The notes under the pieces are model-generated. The model searched no databases. It was not told the origin of the DNA and saw nothing but the letters and a program-made list of their open reading frames with translations. The position numbers and the translations under genes are program-made. From positions 9,272,001-9,336,000 of the forward strand of contig CM075693.1 in the NCBI GenBank assembly GCA_037954015.1: DNA of 64,000 nt. The letters are read 5' to 3'. The DNA is from Psophocarpus tetragonolobus. Lineage: Eukaryota; Streptophyta; Magnoliopsida; Fabales; Fabaceae. Position 1 is the first letter of the stretch; the number at the start of each line of letters is the position of its first letter. Of this stretch, positions 46,953 through 59,264 are shown in pieces.

Positions 46953-49900
46953 TCACTGGCATCGAAATGTGCACATGTGACTGCCAAATTGTGAGATAAC
47001 ATCAACAAGACATCCATAACCTCCAACTGCCATTACCTGTAATGAACATCGCAGCAATGCACCAAATATCAAATAAACCAGAGTAATAAGGAGACCATCG
47101 GCATTTGAGCTGCCCATTGGCCAAGATACGAACACAACTCAATAGTAACAATATTGAATCAGAACATACCCCTGCAGAATGTAAGGAGATTGAAAAAGAT
47201 GACGAAGGAGCACATTGTATTTGTGAAAGGATTGTGCCATTCATGTCAAAGCGATTGAGTAGAGGATCTGTGCCAACTGTCAAAAGCTGAAAGTAAAACA
47301 CAAACAATTAAAACGAACTAGGACAGCTAAAATTGTAGAGACAACCACTGATGTTATAAGAACAGCATATGAATCGTTCAATATAAAGAAGAGACCAACA
47401 ATTTCCACGTGATAGATACTACTGAATGACACTTGCAATACTTAGAGTTCACAGGAGAAAAATACGCAGAAGCTAACAAACAAAGATACAAGGTCATAGA
47501 GAACATGTGCTGAACTGTGAATTTATAGTACTATCAACGTCACCAAACCAATCCATCATATACATATCACACCACACCAAGATTAAATATTAATAAAAAA
47601 TTAATATTACTAATGAGTAATGACATTTGATAAAATGGAAAGTTGGAAACTCATCTCCCCTTCCTTCCTGCTGGTCCCCCAAATGATAGTGAGCATAGAA
47701 TCATAGATATTTGTATAGGATGATATAAAACACCAACAAGCATATGACATTGATTTTGACTCTCTTGAGGCTACCATTATCATGACCATGCTTGAAAGTT
47801 GAAACAACTAAAAAAGAAAGTAGAGAGATTACTGACTCACTTGATTGTTGTCAAATAACATGTCCTGTACACAAGCATGAGTTGGAATCTTCGATACGCA
47901 TTCTAAAGCAGGAAGGTTCCAAAGTGATATATTACGTCCACTACTGCATGCCTGAATAAAGGTGACAATGATCTCTTAACAATTATAAAATCAAGCAACA
48001 ATTCAATAACATACACCATAATCATCCATACATGTGTTCATTTTACTAATTTGCCTACAGAGAAAGGACAGCCTTAAAATGTGAATATTATTCTGGCTAG
48101 AAATGTGATTTTTATTTATTTAAACACAAATAGCTTATAGTATGATAATTATAATAGCACACAACAACAAAATATATCATAATTAGAAATAACAATAACA
48201 TTTTAAATCCTGGACAACAGCTGACCCCAAAAACGCTAATATGTGTGTAATTATGCATTAATGTTTTTTCTATATTTTTTAAATATTCTTAAATATTATA
48301 GGGTATCTTATAGTTTTTAATGGTATAATATATGATTAATAAATAAATAACAGCAAAAGAACACCTTCCCCAATTGTATGACAGTATGATTATTTGGGGA
48401 ATTACAGGCCTAGAACCCCTTCCGAGTCTAAGTACAAAAAAACTCAAGCCTCTTTCTCCCCAATCAGCCATTCAACTGCCACCTCTTCACTTCACTCAAA
48501 CTATCTTTTCCTATCAAGGAAAAAAAAAAGTGTCCACTGCTTACCCTAAACTAGGGCAGAACACAGGAAAAAAAGGCAGAGATTGCAGAAGAGGGGGACA
48601 CAGGAGTCTGGAAAACTGCAAAACTGATTCATAGTTATTAGAATCTTATGATTTACGATTTGATTCTTAAGATTCAATACGGTTTGGCTATCAGTAGATT
48701 ATAGCCGAGCCATATCGAATTGTGAATCGTAAAATTCTGATAATTATAAACTGGTTGCATGCATGCTACTGGAGATGGGTGGAAGAAACGTGAAAGAGCC
48801 ATGGGAGAGAAGCATCAAATGAGGGAGATAAGCAACACGGAGTTTTTGGAGAAAGAGAATGGCAGCACTTTCCCTGCCACTACAACTGTTATCCCAGCCA
48901 CTATTTGGGCAGCTACAGCTACGGAGGCCCCTTCGGCCTTCGGTGACCTGGTGCCACTCTGCTCAGCCATGGTGCAATAGCACACGATTCTCAACCTAGA
49001 GAAACAATGGTTATCCAAAAATCTTAAAAATTAATGCACCATATACCAATAACAAGGCGTTGCATGCATAATTATTCTGGTGTCCAAAAGAACCAAACAA
49101 ATTGAAAGTGAAATCATTGTATAATATCTGTTCTTAAGTCTTAAGTGCTTAACATCACATCAACTGAGTCTGTAGTTATCTCCACATTACATGATTATCA
49201 AAGTCTTAATTATTAATGTACTGTACACCAATAACACGGCATTGCAATATTGCATGCATAATTATTCTAGTATCCAAAAGAACAAAACAGATTATTTATT
49301 AACAGTTCTCATAACTTAACATCACATCAACTGCATCTCATAACAAAACAAAACAGATATGGTTCTGTAGTTTGTTCTTAACATCACATCAACCCCCAGT
49401 AGTGATCAACATTTTGTTTGAACATTCCTATTTCCTTTACCAGATTAGCATGTGTATTTTGTATACCAAAAATATGAAGGAAAGTGGGCAGGGATATTAT
49501 AAGAGATATGCTCTTACCAACCAGCTCTCACTAGCATCTAAAGCAACACAGCCTACCCATGAAGCAAATCCCTTTAACTTCAAATCTTTAGCTGGATCAA
49601 TCACTTGGGTACACTTCCCACTTTTGCAATCTGGTAAACATGGAAAATAAGCCACAAAAACATAAGCACACAATAAATCTACAATATATTTCAGTAACCA
49701 ATTAATTTACGTAAAAAAGTAGTGATTCATATAGTTTGTTCAGCTTTAGTTACTTGAGATTAAAAATGAAAAATACCCCAAATTCTTGCCGTCCCATCCT
49801 CTGAACCTGTTATGATCTGAACATAGATCAGAAAAAACCAACAGTTAAAAAACAAGACATAATATGGGTAGATAAAAAGATCACTAGGCAGTAAGCACAA

Positions 49901-52900
49901 GAGAAATGGCAAAGAGAAGACGCTTTAGCAGTAAGGATTTTAAGATACTATCGTGCATATTATCTAGCACCAGAAGAGTAATGGAGCTTTAAATTCTATT
50001 AATAGTGTCAAGTTTTAACATTATTTTAGAAACTAGAAAAAATTCCAGCAGAAAAGATCTCTTGTTGCTTCAACGTTATGCATCTCTCCTTTTTTCTCAT
50101 TTCCCCTTCAATACATTTTTATATATGACACATTTAACTATTGCCCTGTCTGTCTTCTATATGTTCCAAAAAGTAATACCATATACCTTTACCACTAATA
50201 AAGACATCATAATGATCATATATAGCTAAATAAATTTATTTTAAATAATAAAACTCCATGTAATTTGTCCACTCTCCTTATTTATAAGAATACCATAGTC
50301 TCCACTAGAACCACTTTTCTTCTTATGTCAATTATTGCACACAAACAAGTGTGTGGGACATTCTATTTCTTTTATGTTCGTGAACCGTGAACAAGATTTT
50401 TTTTTTTTTGATAAAAAGGTCAATTCTAAAACACCAAATTCAAATGTATTCCTACAATTGGAGTTATAAGGGTGGTCTAGTGGCAAAAAGTCCACATGAG
50501 GGGGAGAAGTAAAAAGGGGAGGTCTCGGGTTTGACTCTCTTCACTAGTTCACTAACAAAATTAACACATTAAGAAGTAACATTTGCTTATAAAAAAATGT
50601 ATTCATGAAAACAGTACATAAACAAAAAATGTGAAGGAGAAAAATTATCACTGCTAGATATATAGGTAGATTTTCGTTAGTCATATTGTTGCAGTATGGT
50701 ATCTTTGGTTTTATGAGTTTTCTTGTTTTTGTTACGATCTTTAGCTTTTCATGTTACTACCTCAACTCATTTTGCAGTGCTGTAAAAGTTTGTAAATTGC
50801 TTCTCTTTACCTAATAAAATTCAGATCAGAGTCTGAACTGGATGCAAATTCCATTCTTCCCCTTTATGTTTATTTCTTTCTGTCATTGTTATTGAAGGAA
50901 AAAAATTCCACCATAAAAACAAACCATTGCGCCATATGGCACTGCATGGCAGGCATCCCTTCATAAATTGTCTGTGGCAGACAGCCAAAAATCCGCCATG
51001 GCATGGCGCTATAGCACCACCATGGTAATTATTTAACAACATTTTCTGTTAACAATTACCATCAAGTTCAAAAAACAAGAAGGTCAAGAATCAAGACCTG
51101 ATTGGATGAGTTGCGTGCAACTATACAATGCAGATAGTCCATGTGTCCCTTGAATACCATTTTCACTTTACCAGATTCCTGGAAATATTAACGCATCTTA
51201 GTCCAGTATCAAGTATCAACACATAGAATTATAAATCAAGTTAACCAAGGAACTTCCTATCCAAGAATTATATCCACTCTGTTAATACATACCACATCCC
51301 AACAATATGCACAAGAATCACCAGATGCGGCAAAAACAGATCCAGCCTACAATTAAACAAGAAATTTAGACACAAAATTGTGAAACAACAAACAAATAAT
51401 TGGAACAAACAGTCAGAAACAATTACAAACCTGAGTGTTAACAGCAATAGCATTATTCTCTGGGATAGGTGAAAGCGCACCCCAAGGACCTCTGAAAGAC
51501 AACAGTGTGTGGGAATATATAGAACAATCAGACAACCAAATACAGAGGTACAAAGGAACAGCTGACAATGACAATTGTAAAAGCAAAAAAGATAGACAAG
51601 AATTTTAAACATTCAAGACCATTTCCAAATCATTTAAAACTTTTAGTGCAATAGAAATCATGCAAACATGGAGCCCAAACGTATAAGAGTATATTCAGAG
51701 AATATGCTGTACAGTGTTTGTAGGCAAGAAAACTGAAACATGCATCAATCATCTAAAAACTCACTTGTGTTGAGGATTCACCATATCAAGTACAGGCTTG
51801 ATATCATTTCCTGAAATATTAAGGGAATGCATACATAAGAAATATAACAAATTAATACAACGCTTATGGAAGAAAAAATAAATTAATTCAATAGTAAAAA
51901 AAAAAAGAAGAAAGAATGAGTGATGTGGAAGAAGTGACACCCAGTTTGGTTGGAGGGAAATAGGATGGGGAGAGTGGAAATAGGAGTGATGGAGATAATA
52001 TTAGTTGTTTAATTGTTTTGTTGGACGGAAATAGAACGAAAATAGGGTTGGACACACTAGTACTTTTCAACTATATTTTTCACCTATTTCCATTCATCTT
52101 GCACAAACAATTACTGATAAGGTTAGGTAATCAGGGAATAATACAAAATTCAGTGCTTAGGAATTGGGAAAATTATCTGTGCAATTGAAATCACAACCCT
52201 AGGCCTTCTTGTCCATTGAATTCATTGTCTGCCGCTCACTGTTCATCTAATTTCTATTTCCTTTGCTGAACAATCAAACACACATTTTCACCAATTATCG
52301 ATCAATCACAAATTGTGTTTTTAATACTTAATTAAATTAATAGAAAACAACCTCTAGTCCTTGTGTATGATATTCAGACTTAGATATATTGTTACTACTG
52401 TATAAGACATGTTTGTCCTAAAGCAGTTCATTTTATGTATCAACGAGATACAGAGGGCAGACAGTGAAAATAGAGATGGCAAATGGTATGTGTTTGGTAG
52501 TGTGGAAATAGGAGAGGAGAAAATTAAAAAGTCATGGGTCCAACAAAGAAATTAACAATAAAAGTTGAGATACATAAAAAAATAATTGATTGTATAAACT
52601 TTTATATGTGACAAGTGACAAACTTATCTGAAGAAGACAACTGATTTTTTTTTTCTTACAGCCTTGTATTTCTACACAATCAATTGCTTTTTAAAAATTT
52701 GATTTCAAATGGTTCTTTATTCCTTTCTATTTCTCTCTTTTCTATGTTTTTTCTATTTCTCTTCAACCAAATACCCCTATTTTCATTAACTTCATTTCTC
52801 TCTTTCCTATTTCCTAACTTCATTTCTCACTTATTTCATAGATGCCGAAACAAAATAATTAGGTAAAAACAAAGAAAACAATGACATAAGTTGCTTCAGA

Positions 52901-54702
52901 AATGAAAAAGATAAAAAAGAAGGCACTAATGTTCAGGCTAACTTAAACTTAAACTTCAATAGAGCTTTTGAAAAAAAATTATATCTCAAATTAATAATTC
53001 CGAAACAATCTATCACCTTGTGAAGAAACAAAATAATTTGAGCTTGAAAATTCCTTCCATCTCCATCCTCGAATTCGACCATCATCGCCACAGCTGCAAG
53101 ATAAAACTGCCTGTCAGACTTGTGCCAACATGTGATGGTCAAAGGTCAATATGTTTGATTCTTGCATCTAGTCATGAACAATCATTGCAGCATACATTTG
53201 GTTTATATAAAATTAAAAAGAACTGTTAACATTTGCAAACACAGAATTTCCTAAAATACCCAGTATACAGAAATTCCCTTCTCTTTAATTCCTTCAAGAT
53301 CATGTAAGAAATGCAAATACACATTAAAATGCACAAATGCATAACATAGGAGTGCCTGATGGAAAAATGAATTTTAATTGCATCTCCAATAGTGAACTTA
53401 GAACTTAGTTCTTATTTTTACTGGGTCCTACTGTACCACGTGGTCCACATCCAAATGTTGTTAAATAGCAGCACCATGGCAGAATGGTATGGTGGTTTTT
53501 TTGCCAACCACCACGCAAATTTGTGAAGAGAGACCCATATTTATGAACTTAATAATTTTTTTCCTCCAATGGTTGCAACATTTAAGAACTAAAAAAGGGT
53601 ACAACACGTACCCAACACTTGTATTACTTTTTTTATTAGAAAAAAAAGAGAGAGTATATGATATCCATCTTTTTTCCAATTTCACATTTTGGTTCCCCTC
53701 ACTTCTCACTTTCCCAATCAGTTACAGTTTCATCTTCACACAAATTCCTAATTTCCTATCACCCAAATTCCAAACTTTCTTCCTCCCTCATTGCCAGAAA
53801 AATCCTATCATCCAAATCACAAGTCACCCAAATCTTTTCATTTCTCTTTTTACTCATCTCTAAGTTGGAGCCACAACTCCAAGTGAGCCTTTCAATTCTC
53901 AGTTTCCCACACTTTGACCATAGTTAACAACATGATGGGAAGGTGTCAGGCCACATGAACCTACTTTGCTCCATGGATTTTCACTGGCAATGTGTTGTAT
54001 TTTTGGCTTTTAAGTTTTGTCCCACACTACAAAGTCCGCCTCTCAGTGTACACTATGCGCATGTGGAAATGTATCCTAATGCGGTTAATCATAAGAAGAT
54101 TGTGGGAATAGAGAGAAGATAAGTTTTGAGTAATAATTTGAACCTCAGCATCAGAGCATCTTCACCGTCACCATAAAATTTGACATCATATGCAGGTCCA
54201 TCGTGCGCTTGAACGAAGCAATTTGGTTGAGCCGATAACCTAAACCAATAGCATAGCACACGAAACAGAATTAACCCTGAGACAAATAAATAAATAAGCA
54301 TAAATTCAGAAGGCAGACATACTCATCTGTATCAGCATTAACAAAATAAAATGGCTGCAACAGATGAAAAAACAAGGACATAAGATCTGTTAGTTTCGTC
54401 ACGAAAGGAATGAAGCGTTAACGGCGTCAGTGAAGTGAAATGGCGAGCAGTGGAAAAAAATGATAGTTGGAAGAAAAAAAGAAAGAAAGAAGTGAGAAAA
54501 GAGGAACATTATTGAGCATAGAGGGAGCGATGGAGTAGGAAGCGACGGAACCGTCGCTAGAGGCAACGAGGAGAGTGTCGATGATAGGGGTGTAGGGTGG
54601 AGCCCAAGCGGTTCGGAAAACGGTTCGTGTTTTGATTTGCCTCTCCTTGAGTACGGTTTCCCTGTATGCATCTTCGTCCCAGTTGGTGGCGTCGCCGCAC
54701 AT
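46953..54702 (-). CDS. THO6: WD40 protein THO6/DWA1-like, complete, 13 exons
   Basis: A predicted seven-bladed WD40 protein matching plant THO complex subunit 6, also called DWA1. In Arabidopsis it is tied to mRNA processing and to a CUL4-DDB1 ubiquitin ligase that restrains ABA signalling. Exons in transcript order: 54508-54702, 54323-54354, 54144-54239, 53017-53093, 51765-51810, 51431-51491, 51293-51346, 51098-51178, 49777-49816, 49518-49630, 47841-47951, 47170-47286 and 46953-47036. They sum to 1107 nt, or 368 residues, close to the Arabidopsis length. All introns are GT-AG with consistent phases. Recognised pieces are GDATNWDEDAYRE at the start, AHDGPAYDVKFYG, SCGDDGRIRGWRWKEF, SGDSCAYCWDV, GHMDYLHCIVAR, and TGSEDGTARIWDCKSGKC, which could serve as the DDB1-contacting WD motif. 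Later pieces are LLTVGTDPLLNRFDMNG and the C-terminal GGYGCLVDVISQFGSH. Introns are large and hold transposons. Confidence 0.95.
48631..48748. mobile_element. Short hairpin MITE in THO6 intron 10
   Basis: 'atagttattagaatcttatgatttacgatt' on the left pairs with 'aatcgtaaaattctgataattat' on the right. The two arms enclose about 50 bp, so the whole forms an imperfect palindrome. Confidence 0.6.
50470..50598 (+). mobile_element. Probable tRNA-derived SINE in THO6 intron 8
   Basis: GGTGGTCTAGTGGCAAAAAG resembles an RNA polymerase III box A region. About 50 bp later GGTCTCGGGTTTGACTC resembles box B (consensus GGTTCGANTCC). The order and spacing fit a tRNA-derived SINE head. The 3' part is A/T-rich and its end is uncertain. 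It lies antisense to THO6. Confidence 0.6.
51935..52780. mobile_element. Possible hAT-like element in THO6 intron 4
   Basis: The left part GTTTGGTTGGAGGGAAATAG and the right part, reverse complemented GTATTTGGTTGAAGAGAAATAG, are inverted repeats. A further 'gtttggtagtgtggaaatagg' lies inside at about 52492. The ends and target duplication were not resolved, and there may be two overlapping elements. Confidence 0.45.
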
Positions 54703-55060
54703 TGAACCTCACTATTGCGCCTTGCTTTTTCTCTCTGCTGGTGCCTTCTTCAACTCCTCCGCCAACAAATATGCACTCAACCACCACCAACAACAAATTT
54801 CTCGTTAAAGGGACTGTAAATACACCATCTCAACTTCAATCAATTTTTTCATCTCACCATTTTTTTATTCTATTTTGCTAAATTATATAGGCAACTCGTA
54901 ATTTACATTTTTTTTACTCTATTTATATATTATAATTTGTGCATTGACATTCTCCTTCCAGAAGTCTTCTTATACTTTCATAATTTTTTCCTATATTTTT
55001 ATAAAAATAGAAAAAATATCAAATATCCTAATTAAATAAATAAGTTTAATCTTAATATAT
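54703..55060 (-). promoter_or_regulatory. THO6 upstream region
   Basis: The first 100 bases or so above the start codon are GC-richer and purine-rich on the transcript strand, consistent with a leader. Further up the DNA is AT-rich. I could not assign a TATA box with confidence. Confidence 0.35.
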
Positions 55061-55063
55061 AAA

Positions 55064-55275
55064 TTTGTAAATTTTTTTACAAGCCCGGATAAAGGTATCC
55101 AGACTTGTAAAAAAATAAATTGTAAATTTTTTTATAAGTCCAGATAAAGGTGTCCAGATTTGTGAAAAAAAATTGCAAATTTTTTTACAAGTCCAAATAG
55201 AGGTGTTCAAACTTGTAAAAAAAATTACATTTTTTTTACAAGTGCAGACAAGAGTGTCCAAAATTATAAAAAAAC
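55064..55275. repeat. Tandem array of self-complementary units, about four copies
   Basis: Each unit of roughly 50-60 bp contains TTTTTTTACAAG, then a variable 'tccagataaaggtgtcca' core, then CTTGTAAAAAAA. Each unit can therefore fold on itself. Copies start near 55064, 55123, 55177 and 55227. Confidence 0.8.
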
Positions 55276-55639
55276 TAATATAGTGAGAAAAGATAAATAC
55301 AAAGCTGAACCACAAAGAACAAAGTAAACATAGAGGACATGAACAACAACACACGAAGAAAAAGAAAAAACCACTCATTCAGTGAGAAGAAAAACAGAGT
55401 TGTGCAAAAGAAGCTAACAAAAGATATGCAAAACGAGAGACCTACGAAACAAGAGAGAGGTGCACATGAAAGAAAAGAGAAATATGTATGTGATAATTAA
55501 ATTTTTACTGTCTTAATTAAGGATTTTTTTGCCATTTTGAAAAATTCTTGTAGGGAGAACTTATTGGATTGCAGGAAGAAATTCTCCAGAAGTGACAATA
55601 ATCCAATAATGATCAACTTTAATTTTTTGTGTCGTTTTT

Positions 55640-57335
55640 TTAGCACCTCCTTATTTGATATTTATACCTCTTCAATGTTTATAATTTTTTTGAAAAAACC
55701 CCAAAATAACCTCACTTTTTTTTATCCTAAATTTTTTGACACAACATTATCCATGCACGCCTTTGTCTATATTTTTTAAAAAGTACATTGACTTCTCCAT
55801 TTCGCATCTCACCTTCTTTGAACATATTTTTTTTTCACCTTTATTTTTAGGAATTTCCTTTATCATGTATCCTCACCTTAAGATAAAAAAAACATATATA
55901 TTTTTTTAAAAAATTTACATAAATAATTTCAGATCAAGTGATCTGGAATTGACATGACAATTGTATTCTAAACAAGTTGATCTAGAATGTTTATAATGTA
56001 TTATAGATCAATTAACCTGAAATACATTATGTATATTCCGGATCGGCCTATCCGAAATACAAATTTGTTAAAATTAGAGTTGTCAAAATGGACCTAGCCT
56101 GCGGGCCTACAAAATGGACCAGACTGGATCTAAAACAGGAGCACAAATAGAAATGAACATTTTTGGCTTAGCCCATTTGGACCAAATGTGTAAATGGACT
56201 TTGATCAAGCTAGCCTGACAGGTCATGGACTGACCCAAATAAAAATAAAAATATATATTAACATATAAAAATAATAATATTAATATGTTATATATTGTTA
56301 AAAATAAAATAAACAAAAGTTGGGCCTTGAGGAATATAAGCCCAACTTAAATGCGAGTTGCAAATTGAGTAATTATGTTTATAATCTAACTAATGTTCTT
56401 TCATTAATTATATTGTTTAATTATCATTATATATTATTTTATAATGTTTAGTGTTTAAGTATTTCATTGTTATGATTGTTCTTATGTTATTATGATGGAT
56501 AATTAATTCAATATTTATGTATTATATTTAATTTTTATTCTCAAAAAATTGTATGAATTATTTTTTGTTTAAATTTAAATTAACTTTTTAGTAATATTGC
56601 AAAGTTTAAAGTTTGAGAATTTTTAAAACAAGCCTCATTTTTGCTTGGTGGCCCATCTCAAGGCAAGACTGGGCTTAGAAAATAGTGGTTTGAATAAAAT
56701 ATGAGTTGGGTTAGTCCGACCCATTTTATTGTGTAAGCTTGATAAATCGGGTTGGGTTGCCTATTTTAACAACTCTAGTTAAATTTTTGAATCATCTGAT
56801 CTGAAATATACATAATGTATTCCGAATTAACTAATATGAAATACATTATGTACATTCCAAATTAGCCTTTCTAAAATACAATTTCCAAGTCCATTGTTGA
56901 ATTCTGGATAGATTTATCCAAAATGTACATAAGGTATTCCGAATCAATTGATCTGAAATACATTATTTATGTTTCAGATCAACCTGTCCAAAATACAATT
57001 GTCAAGTCTAATGTTGCATTCTAGATCACTTGATTGAGAATGATTTATGTGAATTTAAAAAATGTTTTTTTTTTGTCTTGAAAGTAAGGATACATGGCAG
57101 AGGAGATTCCTAAAAATACATATGAAAAAATATATATGTTCTAAAGGAGTGAGGGTGCAAAATAGAGAAGTCAACATGCTCTTTCAAAGAGGTGGATAGA
57201 TGTACGCGCGTAACTGTGAAGCTAGATGATGTTTTGTCAAAAAATTTAGGATAAAAGAGGATGAATGTGTTTTGAGATTTTACACAAAATTGTAAATTTT
57301 GAAAAGGTACGAATAGAAAATTAGAGAATGCCAAA
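55640..57335. mobile_element. Large foldback element with arms of about 300-350 bp
   Basis: The left arm (about 55640-55950) and right arm (about 57015-57335) are inverted copies. For example 'ttatcctaaattttttgaca' recurs exactly in the complement near 57238. 'gacttctc(c/t)attt(c/t)gca' and 'tttttaggaat(t/c)tcct' also have inverse partners near 57165 and 57110. The loop contains many 'gaaatacattatgta' type words and the hAT-like element 56075-56777. No transposase was seen. Long inverted ends suggest a Mutator-like or Foldback element. Confidence 0.7.
56075..56777. mobile_element. hAT-like element with TAGAGTTGT ends, copy 1
   Basis: The left end TAGAGTTGTCAAAATGGACC and the right end, reverse complemented TAGAGTTGTTAAAATAGGCA, are inverted. 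Flanks GTTAAAAT (56067-56074) and GTTAAATT (56778-56785) match at 7 of 8 bases. The length is 703 bp. Words such as 'gggcctacaaaatgg' near one end are also found in copy 2 at 61201. Confidence 0.8.
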
Positions 57336-57350
57336 ACCTACTTGTTTGAG

Positions 57351-57440
57351 TGATAGAAAAAAAAAGTGTGAATAGTGAAATAAAAAGTGTGAAGCCAAGT
57401 AATTTTTTGAGTAAATTACACATTTTATAGGATTTATTGT
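57351..57440. repeat. Direct repeat, left copy
   Basis: 'gtgatagaaaaaaaa' and 'aataaaaagtgtgaagccaagtaatt' followed by 'tttgagtaaattacacatttt' recur almost unchanged at about 57648-57738. Confidence 0.85.
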
Positions 57441-57647
57441 TTAAACTATAATACTCATATTCTACTTTTGAGTCTCAATTCGAACCTAATTTAAGGGTAA
57501 TTATTTCTATATAGTTCAGTACATCCTAATGCTATTTAGGTTGGGCCTTGTACATATCTTCCAACAAAAGAAAATATTTGTATAGTACAAGAAAGTTTGG
57601 TTATTCCAATGTGTGATAGAAAAAAAAAACCATTTGGTCATTCCAAT

Positions 57648-57738
57648 GTGTGATAGAAAAAAAAACTTGAAGAGTTAAATAAAAAGTGTGAAGCCAAGTA
57701 ATTGTTTGAGTAAATTACACATTTTCTAGGATTTATTT
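57648..57738. repeat. Direct repeat, right copy
   Basis: Partner of 57351-57440. The 200 bp in between are non-coding and include a third short 'caatgtgtgatagaaaaaaaaa' word at about 57609, so local slippage is likely. Confidence 0.85.
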
Positions 57739-57739
57739 T

Positions 57740-58596
57740 TATTACACCTTCAGCTACTTTATTTTTTATATTGTTTTTAGCTCTCTAAAAGGTCAATATA
57801 GTAGTATTTTTATCTTAGGAACCGGATTGGTGTCATAAAAATAAAATTTCAAGAGGATTTTGTTAAAGTTAAAGAATAGAGTAATGTTAGTGTAATAAAA
57901 TCAAATTTTAGAGTCAGTCTAATTAGTTTTTTTTATTTCTCATTTTAATATCTCTTTTCTATTTCTTTTAAACTAAATAAATTTATTTTCACTTATTTCT
58001 TACATATTATTTTAACTTATTCTATTTTGATATGCTTTATTTCTCACATATTTCTTTCATTTTTAATAAATGGGTATTTCTTTATCAAAAGAATATTTTT
58101 TTTTATTTCTATCAAATAAAATAAGTTCTTAAAATGATTTTTTTATATCTCAATAAAATATTTATCTAAATCTCTCACTCTTCATTATTTACCTAAATAT
58201 ACCAATTTATAGTTCAGATTGACAAATTTGTTATGGGTTAATTTCTCAATGTGATTTTTTATTTTTATTTTTTCAAGATTATAGTCTTTCAACTGCATTT
58301 TTTTACTTTTCTATTTTTTAAGAAATCCTATTTTTCTCTCTTACCCTTTTTTAACCTTTCTTAATTTCCATTTTTTATTTTTAATTATATATTTTCTAAA
58401 TTTCAAATTTATTATTGTAATTAAAATAAATTTTATTTTTTAAATTTAAAAATCCTATTGAAATATATTTTTATTATTTAAAATTTAAAAATTTAAAAGA
58501 TAGAATTTGTTAGTATTTTAAAATATTAAAATTTTAATTATTTACTAATATCCATTTTTAGATATAAATTTAATAAATATAAAAAATAATTAAGTA
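57740..58596. other. AT-rich intergenic DNA
   Basis: Long T-rich runs with words like 'tatttctttc' and 'aaaatttaaa'. I see no gene or clear element. Confidence 0.5.
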
Positions 58597-58605
58597 TTAT
58601 TTTTA

Positions 58606-58789
58606 AAGTTTAATTGGTATACACTATCAGTGTAAAAATTTTTACAGTGACATTCATTCACAACCCTTCATTCATGTTAGATTCGTTAACTTTACTTATT
58701 ACTACTTTAAAAGTCACATAAAATGAAAAGTCATGATTGACGGTCAGTGTAAACATCTTTTACACTGACAGTGTATACTAATTAAACTC
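58606..58789. mobile_element. MITE family M9, copy 4, with perfect 9-bp target duplication
   Basis: It starts AAGTTTAATTGGTATACACT and ends GTATACTAATTAAACTC, 184 bp, the same length as copy 2. Flanking repeats TTATTTTTA lie at 58597-58605 and 58790-58798. The interior has the AAAGTCACATAAAATG block in the opposite orientation to copy 2. Confidence 0.9.
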
Positions 58790-58849
58790 TTATTTTTATT
58801 ATAATGTTGACAAATACTCATATTAAATTTTTCTAACATTATAATGAAG

Positions 58850-59181
58850 GCTTAAATTAGTTTTTGTCTCTAAAGTTTCACCAAAAATCACTTTTGGTCC
58901 TTGAAATTATAAAAAAATAAATTTAGTCCCTGATACACTTTTAGTCTTTCTTGGAAAATTGCTAATAGAGGGCATTTTTTGTACTTGTCAAACACTCTCC
59001 TTCTTAATCCTAATCCTGCAATTTTCAATTTCACATCTAGCACAACCAAATACACCGAAACTTATAAATAAGCAACATTAATATAAAAAACAAATTAATT
59101 TTAAGACTAAAAAATATTTTTAAATTTCAAGGACCAAAAATGATTTTTTTGAAACTTTAAGGACAAAAATCTTAGTTTAAA
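58850..59181. mobile_element. MITE with GGCTTAAATTAG ends
   Basis: The left part 'taaattagtttttgtctctaaagtttc' and right part 'gaaactttaaggacaaaaatcttagttta' are inverted repeats. They continue inwards through 'cacttttggtccttgaaat' and 'atttcaaggaccaaaaatg'. It is non-coding, about 330 bp long, with no clear target duplication. Confidence 0.75.
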
Positions 59182-59264
59182 ATGAATTAGTCATATTACA
59201 TCAATATAGAAGCAACGAAAAGTTATACAGTGCAAATAAAATGCATACAAATGATAGCCACCAC

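Noticed and set aside
53381..53600. Possible MITE beginning CATCTCCAATAG
   Set aside because: A CTCCAAT word occurs on both sides but in the same orientation, so the ends are not inverted repeats.
53489..53863. 124-residue plus-strand frame in a THO6 intron
   Set aside because: Composition is Phe/Ser/Leu-rich as expected from T/C-rich intron DNA, and no domain was recognised.
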